From NCBI GenBank assembly GCA_004154925.1, contig QJNS01000169.1, positions 107,172-171,171 of the forward strand: 64,000 nucleotides of DNA, read 5' to 3'. Source of the stretch: Monosporascus cannonballus. Lineage: Eukaryota > Ascomycota > Sordariomycetes > Xylariales. Of the stretch, positions 53,644 to 64,000 are shown piece after piece (positions within the stretch are counted from its first letter, which is position 1; each line of letters begins with the position of its first letter). The notes under the pieces were generated by a model that saw only the letters and a list, made by a program, of their open reading frames with translations, was not told the origin of the DNA and did no database searches. A program made the position numbers and the translations under genes.

Positions 53644-56600
53644 AAAAGCCTTCCCTTCAGAAAATATTACGACGAACGATTTCCGGTTTGTTACACTTTC
53701 TCACATCGGCATCGACGGCGTTCAGGGTAGTTACTCTTGACATTGGATGATCCATCCGCCCCCCGATGATACACTGGCGTTATCCATGTTGGGATTTAGG
53801 GAATAGCAGCACCATTTTGATGCTCACGTCACCATCCGTGGCGACAGGGTGACCTTCCGACTCGTGGGCTTTCCCCGACTGCGTCCCCTCCTTCGCGAAG
53901 CTTGATGAACGATCACGGTCATATATCTAGCCCTACACTACACTACACGACACTACAATACTTCGGAAATTCCTGGCGAGATCTCTACAGAGGCTCAGGC
54001 CCAAAGAGGGAGATAGGACAGCCGCACGGGTGATCATGGATCACTGGCTCGCGTAGGAGATTAATTGAGAACCAGAGACAAATTTACCATGATATCAGAA
54101 GGATCATGGGCATGTTCCTGGCTTGGCTTGCACAGGTGCAAAATTCTGATAGACGGTTTTAAGGCAGTATATGGACACCGACGGGACTCTGCTGTATATT
54201 ATTCAGATAGTCCAGTGAATGGACAGTTGTTCACGAGCCCTGCGTGTGTCCTTTCGTGTCTGCCCTCCGCCCTCTGCGATAGCCAGCCTTCGCCACTACT
54301 TTTAATTGATCTATACCCATGTATTGGCATTTTGTTATACAGATCCCTGCATCGCTTGCTATGGACATATTCCGTGTCTATCCACCATTGATTTCACCCT
54401 TATCGTACGCAGTGCTCGACAGACGGATAAAGTCCTGTCTGCCTACGAATTTGACTCTTGCCGGCGAACTCCGCCGACCGAGAAAGAACGCGGACCCGGC
54501 CGCCTTCAATGTTCTACGCAAAGAACCCGCTCTCTGCCGAGTAGCTTCCGGCAGCTTTGGATAGGAACCGAACCTTCACCCCACCCGGCCCTCTTTTCCG
54601 AGACTAAGTTAACCCAGATCCTAGCCGTGATCCCCATCGGACCGACCGACCGACCATCAGTCAGTCCTTCGAGTTGCCCACCGGAATCCCAGTAGCGGCC
54701 GCCCCCCCTGTGTGTAGACTGACATACGTGTGGGCGTATGTGTTCCGCGCCGGTGCGAGGACGGACCCCCGAACGGAAATTGTGAGGCGGTATCCTAGAG
54801 TGAAGGAGGGCCGGAAGGAAGATGGTGATGAGTCTTCGTCGGGGGTTGGTGTTTCGAGGCCGAGGGTGTGGTGGATGTGGTGTCGATATTAGATGCCTGC
54901 TTGGAGCTGTCACAGACGGGGCGGTGAAGTGTGTGTGGGGTGTGATGTCTCAGGAAATCGTGTAGGTCGGGACGTATGAACAACATGAGCTAGCTCATGC
55001 CACGGCAGCCTGCCGATTGCTGAATAGGAGTATATATCTCGACGCAAGGGCGATACGGCACGACGGACAGGCGCCGGTGGAGTTATGTCCTGTGCCGCTG
55101 GTGTCTTGACCTTTAAGCGGAGCCGACATGGGACAAGTTCAAACGTAGTGATCTACAAGACTCTTGTTCAGAGCGTGTGCGGGATGAGCAACCGCTTGCT
55201 GCCCTCAGGGCTTCGGTACCGACATCCCTCTGATCGGCCTGACCGGTCTTCAACCTCAGTGTTGCTGTGATTGAGATGCTATGCCAGTATGCTTCGCCGT
55301 CTGATCATCTATGTAACTCTTTAACGTGAAAGTCTTCGTTGACTGCAAGACGTCCAGGATCCTGAACCAAGCTTTGTGGAGTGTACGGGTATACAAGGCT
55401 GGCTAGGTCGAGCATTTTCGTTTCATTGCAGTCCGCAATGTCAAGCCGAGCTTCGCCGGTGAACAGGCGAAGACCGCCAGCACTTCCAGCCCCGAACCGC
55501 GAACCCGACACCCTTCCCAATTCGTTATCTTCATACTCGTCCTATAAGAGATCTGATAGTGTCCCGCCATGGTGTGGGGCCTCACATTTTCAGCGTTTTC
55601 AGGTCTGACACGTCCCCCGGCCGCCGCTTAAATCCCTGGAGCAATGGACAAAGCCCCACGTAACGATATCCCGTATGCGATATAACAGGGGCGGTATAGT
55701 TAGAACCGTCTGGCAATCGTCCAGTAAACGGCAAAGGGGGTGGCTACGGGTAGAAGGGATTCTGGGGAGGCTGTCGGCGTTCTGGGCACGCGTGATTGGT
55801 ATTTAACCCTTACAACCATCTTGATACAGATCGCAGCGGCTTGCCAAGGCACAGCCTGCAGGATGCATTTACATATATTCTAGGGGCAGGGAGATTCAGG
55901 AGACCGCGAGCCTCTCCATCCTTTAACCTTCTCATCCACGTTACTGCGTTTTTAATGTTCTTCTCTGAAGGCTCCTCTCGAACTAGCTGACCCTAAGCAT
56001 CATCATGGAATTGTTACGGGAGGTGGCCAAAGAAGAGTTTGAAAAGTGTCCGGAGTTCGTCGGGTCCAAAGAGAACACTTTCGTCCTTCTAACCATTACC
56101 GAGGGTTCCTCTGACTCACCGTCCCCTGAGCAGGAGGTTTTTCAAGAAAGAAGACAGCCTGCTAGACAGTTGTGCTCGGCGCCAACGCATAACGCGAGAA
56201 AATCCTAGGCCCTCTCTGGCTCTCGTTACCGTCCTTACCCTGATTTTGGATCAGAGGCGAAAGATAGGACTGTCGAAACGCGGCTTTATGAGGCTCCTTG
56301 ACGCTTGGCTTCGACGTTAGCGTCTTATATTCGTTTTTGCACCGTTCCCTCAGCCTGTATTCCTTTCCCAAGAGTAACGACAGTTACACCTTGTATCTAG
56401 CCATTACGCAGGAGGAGGATCTAATATTATCCTTCGACCCAAGCACGATGCACACAACAGCCATTCGAATCGACTGGAACAACTCCGCAGCGCAGTTTCA
56501 TAGTGAGCTGAAACTTCAAGGTAGTCGTGTATCTAGTCCCGCGCCACGCTTCTCTTCTCTTCGCTGCCGCATAACGTGACTACGTTCCCAAACTCCACCC

Positions 56601-56789
56601 TCAGTATCATGGATGCTACGTTTGGCTTGGAGTGCACACTTGGGTACGGCTTAGGACCGAGTGGTGCGGGGACCAGGTCTTTGTCAATGGATACCCTGGA
56701 TCAATGTTCGCGGGAGATAGCGGCCCGCTCGGGGCTCGGCAGGAGCTCACTATAGATATATCGAGATAAGTCTCGCCATAATAACGACC
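53644..56789. other. Gene-poor stretch of about 3.1 kb
   Basis: Contains the WSC 3' region. Several frames of 60-135 codons exist on both strands without signatures. A frame starting MELLREVAKEEFEKCPEFVG at 56005 is in good start context and could be an upstream exon of the CorA-like relic. No tRNA-like folds were seen. Confidence 0.4.
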
Positions 56790-57396
56790 TTGGGGGACTT
56801 TGAGACATGGCGAGGACGACTCGGAAAATGCAGCCCCAGTTTGCGAGAACTACTCGAAGACCATTCGCATGACCTATGCATGGCAGCGCAATGCCTGAGA
56901 TCGCAATGTGAGGCCCTTGGGTCGAACATAAAGGTATTGGATGCTAGGCTCTCAACTCTCCCTACGGTGGTGAGTGTAATACCCGGGATCCTGATCGACG
57001 GCTCTCTGCTCGGCTTCTTTATACTGGGAGCTTACCAGCCCCTCGCAGGTCTTCCATCTGATGTCGCACGAGGACGCCAACGCCAGTGCCTCTATCGTCG
57101 CGGCTAGAAAAGACCTAGCCGAAGCGATGAGGCGGGACAGCTCGTCCATGAAGACGATCGCCATCATGACGATGGTGTTCCTCCCCGGCACCTTCTTCGC
57201 CGCATTGTTCGCGGTTCCATCGCTGTAGTGGGACCAGCCAACCGTGGTGTCCGACAGGTTCTGGGTCTACTGGGCGCTCACGATCCCTTCGACGGCGGCA
57301 ATCCTCTTGATCTGGGCTTACTGGGAGGACAGGAGCTTGACCGGGAAGCTGATAGGGGTGCTAAACGGGATTTTGCGCCGCCTCAAGGAAGGGTGA
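56790..57396 (+). pseudogene. CorA-like Mg transporter-fold protein relic
   Basis: Exon A (about 56790-56969) reads ELLEDHSHDLCMAAQCLRSQ and NIKVLDARLSTLPTV. After a 79-nt intron (GTGAGT to CGCAG), exon B (57049-57396) starts VFHLMSHEDANASASIVAAR. It continues with RRDSSSMKTIAIMTMVFLPG and TFFAALFAVPSL, the first membrane helix of the fungal CorA-like family, often joined to STAND-type or ankyrin proteins. Then comes TAG at 57226-57228, followed in frame by WDQPTVVSDRFWVYWALTIP, a second helix and a basic end at TGA 57394-57396. The stop replaces a codon that could be CAG. The GMN pore motif of true CorA channels is not visible, as is usual for this fungal subgroup. The upstream part was not found. 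Confidence 0.7.
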
Positions 57397-58558
57397 ACGC
57401 GGGACGCAGGGTCAACGGGCTTGATGGAACCTAGGTCTCTGAGAAACGGGAGCCGGCTATCCGTAGTCTAAATGTCTTAGTATTGGAAGGAGCCGATAGG
57501 TTTTTATGTTTCCGCCCTGGGGAAAAAAAGGGGCTGCGAGGTCGTGCGCCGGAACACGGCGCACATATCCAACCGGGTACACCGCCGGGATCCGGGTCGG
57601 AATCTTTCATCGCTCTCTCTTAGGCTCGGACCCGAAACGTCGGGAATAGAGGCAATTATGTCGGGCTGGCCAGCACCAGGAGTAAGTAGGTCTTTTGGCC
57701 CTGAGGAGGCGGTCTACTAGTAGTAGCAACTACGCTTGGCTGGCATCCTGGTTTACGCAGAGGCTCCGAGTTAGTGTGAAAATAAGGGATTCAGAACGAC
57801 ATTGTCCGCCTCCCTGGACTCCTAAGTTGAGGTGTACTGTCATGCTGTATGAGGCACGAGCTATGATGAAGTAGCGATAGCGCCACCAGCTCCGGCCAGA
57901 CAGACAATACAAGCAGGTTCTCAGCATGAGGGAAGGGCCACTAATGGATCTTCTATCATCCACCATAGAACTAGTACATGATCGGTTCGGGCAAGTGTGT
58001 TGAGTCTATACGAATGCTTAGAATCGCGATTTGACTTGCAGCACGAGCCATCTCCGTATATGCAAGCGGTTGCAACTGGGGAGCCGGCTTGGAAGCCCTG
58101 AGAGCCGGGAGGATTCGACATCCATCCAAGACAGCCAAGGTATATAAAGTCCAAAGTTCGGGGAAACAGAATACGAAAATACAGAGGTACTTCCCAGTCC
58201 ACGGGGAAGGTACATCATGGCATGTACCCCCCCCAGTGGCGATGACCGAATAGTCACGTGACCTCGAGATCCGGACTCCAATGCGGCTTCTCACACCGCG
58301 TCCAACACTCACTCGTTTACCATCGCGCCTCTACACCAATTGAAAAACACCGGACACTGCGGAAGCGTAACCATCGCTACACAGCAACGACGGGATTTGG
58401 ATTTCTTACTCAGCATGATCTGCCCAACTCGCGAAACTCGAGGTCGATAGTCTTTCAAACTTTTCGTCGCCTGTTAAGGCTTCCCCAGCGTCTCTCTGCC
58501 CTGTCCTGGTCCAGGCATTTTGTACTCGGGTTTACCGCAATCGCCGCGGTTCTCGGCC
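57397..58558. other. Intergenic, upstream of NUP37
   Basis: No gene is supported. The frames at 57730-58312 (-) and 58258-58602 (+) overlap the NUP37 promoter or first exon out of frame. Confidence 0.5.
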
Positions 58559-60788
58559 ATGGCTGTACCTACAAGGCCACGTACACGGCGTACGGCCCAT
58601 AACACTCAGCTCACGTGGGTTTGAAATTATTCATCGGTGTCGCAGCTCTTTTCCGCTGACCTCGTCCTCTAGATATAACCTCCCCCGTCGCATTCATACC
58701 GTCCTGACATACCCCGTTCTCTCTCCCCAGGGCGCCACCGTCCTCATCTACGGCCACGAGAACGGCGTCAGCATAATATGGCGTGGCGGCCGGAGATTCA
58801 AACCCGAGGTTAAGGAAGAAGCGGCACGCGGCAAGCAGAATGGCAATCCTCCCGAGGACGCCGTCATGATCATAGACTCCGACGAGGAGGGCACAGCCCC
58901 TGCGGGGAAAGGATCAACGTTCATTGATAAGCCGCAGTTCGAAGAACAGCTCGACGACGAGTCTGCATACCCCGACATCACCCAGACCCTCGACCTTGCT
59001 TTTGATAATGCCGTATTTCACCTTGCGACACTTCCTATGTCGCCCTGTTCCGCCGAGGATGCGGCATGGGGAGGAGCCGACATTCTTAAGGAAAAGATTG
59101 TTTTTACCGCTTCTTGCGCAAGTCGCGAGGTCTTTCTCATTACCTTGCCACTTGTTCCTCCCTCGCCACGGAGCAAGGCGCGCGATGAGCTCCGTCGGGA
59201 CTTGACTGCTGGAAAGGCGGGAAACGGCATGTGGGGCGAGACAATGGTCTTGCTGAACGGCCAGGAGAAGTATAGCGATGGATTGGCCATGACACTCGTC
59301 AAGTCTAAGATTACGTCGGAGCGCACCAAATCAGGGGAACGATCAGGGGCGACATCTACAACCTCGCCGCGCGTAGTCGTTGCCGCACACAGTCGCGAGG
59401 CCTCCGGCGTTCTACGGTTATGGGATGTTCCCTTAGAAAGCGCGTCTAAGGACAGACGAGTCGAGCCATTTCAGACCGAATATCTCCCTAGACCCCTCTC
59501 TTCCATCTCGTTCAACCCAACGCATTCGACACAACTACTTTGTAACGCATCACCAGATGCCGTCAGGATCTACGACTACGCCACGGCCTCGATGCCCCAC
59601 GACGACTTATCCGAAGGACCCTTCCCATCTCAGGGCTCTTGGCTGATATCCCTATACCCGCCGTTCGCTAGGCCTTCCCCGTCGCGTAAACCGATCCTCG
59701 CGGCATCGTGGATCGCTCGCGGCCGTGCTGTCCTTGTCCTTCTGGCAGACGGTCAGTGGGGAATCTGGGATATTGATGGCGCGTCTCCGCAAGGGCCAAC
59801 CCTGTTTAGCAAGGCCGGGTCCGGCGTTCGTGGTGACGCGATTACCGAGTTCAACGTCAGCGGCTATGTGGAGGGCACTAGTCCCCTACGAAACCCTACT
59901 TCCAACCGTCTGTCTGGCGGCAACTCAGAATTCGTGCCCATGACGCCTCATACCAGACGAGATGCCTTGACAACCTCTTATGGCCCTGAGCGTCTAGCCA
60001 CGGTAAAGGGGGGGATCGTCGTGACGCCCCTACCTACAAAAACGGCCATGGCGGGAGATGAGAGCGTTTCACTATGGATCGGTGGCGCTGAGCATGTCTT
60101 CGTGATACCCGGGGTTCTCAAGTTCTGGGACGCACAAGTACGCAAGGGTGCCGGGGGCGGGGTCAATATCTTCAGCGGAGCGCAGCCAACGCGCATGGTG
60201 CGATTGAGTGACCTAGGAGTCGGACTCATGGGCGAGCGATGCATTGGTGTTGGGGCCATCGTCCGCTTTGGTGAAATCGGTGGAAACGGTTCACCCGGAA
60301 ACGATGGCCTACCCGTCGAGGTGGTGGTATGCGGAGAAAGCCGAATAGTCATGGTGCGGGAAAGCGAGACTACGGTCGGCACGAGAATCGGTGGAGTAAT
60401 GGGTCGCCGTAAAAGACCGAACGAGAGAGCGAGAGACGGCAGTGCCATCATTGTGCACCCGCGTCCGCAACAACCTAGTAGCGTTGCGTACAACCTTTCG
60501 ATCGATCCTCGGAGGAAATGGTCGGGCGTCCGTGCCGAAGAAATATTCAAGAAGCCTACCGAGAACGACTCGATGCGAAAAGAGGAAGCGCCCACGCCGA
60601 CAAAACCGAAGACCGGTTTTGCGTTCTTGGATGCGCTGAGCACGGCCGCAGACGCCGAGCAACAGGACGAGGAAGACGAGAGGGATGTCGAGGTCGAGAT
60701 GCTGGATCTCATGGACATTGACCGCCAGCTGGAAGCGCTAGACAGCGGCCGAGGAAAGGGCCGCAAGAAGGTCATATTCGATTCTTGA
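58559..60788 (+). CDS. NUP37: Nucleoporin NUP37, fungal large form (WD40)
   Basis: Two exons, 58559-58614 and 58673-60788, give 723 residues. The 58-nt intron has GTGGGT, a GCTGAC branch site and CTCTAG; splicing joins RTAHNTQLT to YNLPRRIHTVLTYPVLSPQG. Then GATVLIYGHENGVSIIWRGG opens the beta-propeller. Further blades include GVLRLWDVPLE, LSSISFNPTHSTQLLCNASP and LLADGQWGIWDIDG. Acidic linkers (VMIIDSDEEGTAPAGK) and a C-terminal disordered tail (RGKGRKKVIFDS) are typical of Pezizomycotina forms, which exceed 700 residues. NUP37 binds NUP120 in the Y-complex of the nuclear pore scaffold. The identification rests on recall of the opening block; another WD40 scaffold protein is possible. Confidence 0.75.
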
Positions 60789-62798
60789 GGTTCCCGGGAG
60801 GTACAGCCTTCTAGGAATATGAATCGAGTTAATTGAGAAAGGAGAGACTAATGTACGATACCCTATGCTGACCTCCGGGAGATCTAGGATCACGGCTACA
60901 CATGAATTAAGGGCCACAAGGGCTCCGAGGCCATCAGCATATTCTAGGCCCCGTCTTCTATGCAATACGTGCACGCACCCGAACTTTACACGCCCCCATT
61001 ACAACCCTTTCCGCGCGGCAAGGTGGAGCACAAGGCGAGATCCTTCCTTGCAGCTCTGTAATCCACGCGGTAGAATGAAATCCGGAGGGTGCGCTTCGCC
61101 GTCCCCCCCGTGTGTCGCCATTTTTTTTATAGACACGCAAGCCGACATCTTCTGGAGGGAGTTCATTTGGGCGGGGGCCTGGGTTGGTTGGCTTTTTTAA
61201 GCGAATTGACCATTTGTGCCCACCTGACTCCCTTGAGTCCTGCTATCTGCCTGCTTTTTGCGGGCGGGGGGCTCGTTTCCCGTGGGAGTAGGGTGGTGAG
61301 ATTGTCGGTACATATTGTGGGTTTTTTTTTTCTTTTGTCGTGCGCGTGTGTGGTGCTGGGATGTCTGAGATTGGATGTGTGCTGCATGAAGTGATCATGG
61401 TGGTCGATGGATTCTACAGTAGCTCTAAAGCAATGTGTTGTTGTACTGTGGCCGTCCCCACTCCTGGTCCCATCTTGCCCCAAGCTCTTGCCGGCATCTG
61501 CTTTGCTATGTTAACGGAGTCTGCGGTACCCTTGTCCAGGCTACAGTAGTTATGCTATGCCACATGGGCTACCTTATGCCCAGTTCTAAAACTCCTCCGA
61601 GAGACGAGATGAAGCGAACTCTCGTTGCGGGGGATTGCGACTTCGACTTTGATACCAAGATAGCTGTGGCCTACCTCTTGACGTCCCGGATTTGATTGGC
61701 TAATCGCCCCTATCTCGGCACCTGGAATTGAGCGGGGCACGCCAGGTCAGTAGCGGCGCATGTTTTTCGCATTAAGCCTGACCAAATCATGATCTAATTT
61801 AGCGTCCTCTGCTAGTAAAACTGGTTGGGTGGATCTCGGCCGTGGAGCCTCGCGGGTTTCGGCAGGAGCCAGGCCTTAAAGGTTGGACACATCCATAGAC
61901 TACCGGTGTCATCATGTCATCTTCATTTATTGACATTTCTTACACCTGAGCAAAATCTTCTATACTAAGCTCGTCTGGAAGAGGGGGTCGACTTCGACAT
62001 GTAGTGACTCGGCCCCCGTCATGGTTGCGGCATTCACACCAGACGGAGCAGCTAACGTTAGGTAGGGAGCGACACCCGGTCCCCGCGCGTTTGTCCCGGG
62101 GGTGCTCCATGCTCCGGCTGCGGAACTTTTGGAAGATCCGGTATAAAAGCTAGGTATAAGGTTTCCCCGCTTCGCACCTGAAGGTAAATTTTCTTATTAA
62201 GAAATTTCCTTGGTAAGCAATTCCTTATCAAGCATTCCTCCGCCGCAACGCCCTGGGACGGGAGTGTAATGACACGACACGGTAATCGGCGTACGCTTAA
62301 CCGCATTCGGAACTCTGGCCGGAGCGGTGCTCCACAGCTCCGTAATAGCTCTCGGCCCACCTTTAACGTTGCGTAATATAGTAGGCACAGGCACTCCGTC
62401 CCGGTTATATGGGCGGACGCTTCTGGTAGGGTGCATTTTCTTCTTCTCTCGGTGGAACGGATGGCTTGGGAATATAGGTCGACCCGCTCTTGGTGCTTCC
62501 ACCGGATGATATGGCGGGGAATAGTTGTTACATTATTACTAAGATAGCTCCTGGGCAGTGACGTTTACATGACACCGTCGTGTTGCTTTGAAAGGTAAGG
62601 CGTGCAGTAGTAACGCCGAGAACGTATATCTAGAGAGTTCCATATGGAAAAGGGGAACAATTCAAACACTGCGGGTTCTCCCAGCGTGAAATATTTCCGT
62701 GGAGTGTATAACCAAGACTCACGAAGCAGAGTGGTAATACGCAAACACCTGGGCCGTGCTTAATCAAAATCTCGCGCAGATTCCTATCAGATCACACA
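60789..62798. other. Intergenic, about 2 kb
   Basis: No supported gene. T-runs and G-rich segments occur at 61120-61330. Around 62160-62245 a short AT-rich imperfect inverted pair (CTTATTAAGAAATTTCC and AATTCCTTATCAAG) could form a hairpin. The frames at 61163-61483 and 62058-62502 have no signature. Confidence 0.45.
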
Positions 62799-63900
62799 AT
62801 GGTGCCTTCCAGCCAGAAGCAGTGGTCCGTCAGCGGCAAGGATAAGGACTTCGACGGGCTCCAGCTCGTGGACGCGCCGGTGCCGAAGGTCGGGGAGAAC
62901 GACGTGCTGGTGAAGCTGCACGCGGCGTCGCTCAACTACCGCGACCTCATCATCCCCAAGGGCATGTACCCGTTCCCGGCCAGCTTCCCCGTGGTCGCGT
63001 GCTCGGACGGCGCCGGCGAGGTCGTTGAGGTCGGGTCCAAGGTGTCGCGGTTCGCCAAGGGCGACCGCGTCGTCACCCTCTTCAACCAGGGCCACCAGTT
63101 CGGCCCCATCGACATCGCCGCCAGCCACACGGGGCTCGGCGGCGCAATCGACGGCACCCTTCGAGAGTTTGCCGTCTTCAACGAGAACGGCCTCGTGCGC
63201 GCCCCCCGCAACCTCGACTACGCCGAGGCCAGCACCCTCACGTGCGCCGCCCTCACCAGCTGGAACGCACTCTACGGCCTGAAGCCCCTGAAGCCCGGCG
63301 AGACCGTGCTCGTTCAGGGCACCGGCGGGGTTAGCGTGTTTGCTCTGCAGGTAAGAAGCGGACGAAAATTCCGCCTTTTTTTTTTTTTCAACCCTACGAT
63401 GGAGACCGCGACTAGGTCCTTTCTCGGAGCGACGCCCGACTGACCGAGACCCTCTGTAGTTCGCCAAGGCGGCCGGCGCGACGGTCATCGCGACGACGTC
63501 GTCGAACGAGAAGGCGCAGACGCTGAAGAAGCTGGGCGCGCACCACGTCATCAACTACAAGGAGGACGCCAACTGGGGCGAGACGGCGAAGAAGCTGACG
63601 CCGGGCGGCGCGGGCGTCGACCACGTCGTCGAGGTGGGCGGCGCGGGCACGCTCGAGCAGAGCCTCAAGGCCGTCAAGTTCGAGGGCGTCATCTCCGTCA
63701 TCGGCTTCCTCGGCGGCGCCAAGGCCATGCCGTCCATCATCGAGTGCCTCAACCACCTCTGCACCACCCGCGGCGTCTACGTCGGCTCCCGCGCCCTCAT
63801 GGAGGACATGGTCCGCGCCATCGAGGCCAACGACATCCACCCCGTCGTCGACGAGAGGGTCTTCGACTTCGAGAGCGCCAGGGAGGCCTACGAGTACCAG
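62799..63900 (+). CDS. Zinc-type alcohol dehydrogenase-like (MDR) oxidoreductase, 3' partial
   Basis: Two exons, 62799-63350 and 63460-63900, give 331 residues before a GTGAGT donor; the final exon is lost in the poly-G end. The N-terminal GroES-like domain shows LQLVDAPVPKVGENDVLVKL and LHAASLNYRDLIIPKGMYP. The Rossmann domain shows VLVQGTGGVSVFALQFAKAA, with the GTGGVS nucleotide-binding loop, and VDHVVEVGGAGTLEQSLKAV. The catalytic zinc ligands of classical alcohol dehydrogenases are not obvious, so an NADPH-dependent quinone or enone reductase type is more likely. The 109-nt intron contains a 13-nt T-run, starts GTAAGA and ends TGTAG. Fungal members of this subgroup are mostly uncharacterised cytosolic reductases. 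Confidence 0.92.
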
Positions 63901-63911
63901 GTGAGTTCGGC

Positions 63912-63913
<2 letters not shown>

Positions 63914-64000
<87 letters not shown>
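63914..64000. other. Terminal poly-G run, probable contig-end artefact
   Basis: 87 consecutive Gs replace the last intron and exon of the oxidoreductase gene. A run of this length and purity is not expected in fungal DNA; poly-G read tails are the likely source. Confidence 0.85.

Noticed and set aside
1..64000. CRISPR array, bacterial operon or secondary-metabolite cluster
   Set aside because: No spaced direct repeats; genes are intron-bearing and functionally unrelated; no polyketide synthase, NRPS or terpene cyclase was recognised.

Overview
The window looks like nuclear DNA of a filamentous ascomycete (Pezizomycotina, probably a Sordariomycete). Genes are compact and mostly carry short introns (about 50-125 nt) with fungal GT...CTNAC...AG signals. 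The conserved genes are typical of this group: a cofactor-independent phosphoglycerate mutase, eIF3k, a large fungal-type NUP37, a WSC cell-wall sensor and an intron-containing tRNA-Gly. No bacterial operons, CRISPR arrays or plasmid features were seen. All identities come from reading the sequence and from memory of the families; no search was run.

Layout. 1-9 kb: mostly empty, with a fungal STAND-type N-terminal-domain protein (3460-4643), a mitochondrial LETM1-like protein (5250-6359) and a decayed reading frame near 7.4-7.9 kb. 9-19.3 kb: a housekeeping block with tubulin cofactor C (containing an assembly gap), MED9, iPGM, tRNA-Gly(GCC), eIF3k and TSR4/PDCD2-like. 19.3-29.5 kb: an accessory stretch with an orphan multi-pass membrane protein, a frameshifted NYN-LOTUS protein, broken AAA+ ATPase and PIF1-helicase relics lying end to end, an unrecognised spliced gene, and a small gene whose start overlaps a minimal upstream ORF. 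29.6-37.6 kb: GPI1 (GPI-anchor GlcNAc transferase), a new small two-helix membrane gene only 29 nt upstream of it, MDM35 (with a GC-AG intron) and RRP6 (nuclear exosome). 38-52 kb: a MITE-like element, an ankyrin protein, an amidoligase relic, a small spliced gene, a poly-lysine ORF and a long unknown ORF interrupted by an amber stop. 52.6-64 kb: WSC sensor, CorA-like relic, NUP37 and a zinc-type alcohol dehydrogenase-like protein that runs into a terminal poly-G run.

How the genes relate. The conserved genes serve unrelated core functions: tubulin folding, Mediator, glycolysis, translation, ribosome assembly, GPI anchoring, mitochondrial lipid transfer, RNA decay, nuclear pore and cell-wall signalling. 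They do not form a pathway cluster. The accessory stretches between them share one feature: four recognisable frames carry in-frame TAG stops that a C-to-T change in a CpA context could explain, as repeat-induced point mutation (RIP) would produce.

I found no convincing complete undescribed system. The best leads are the small membrane gene packed against GPI1, the stop-free GC-AG intron of MDM35, the MITE, the helicase/AAA+ relic junction and the amber-interrupted ORF at 47-48.6 kb.
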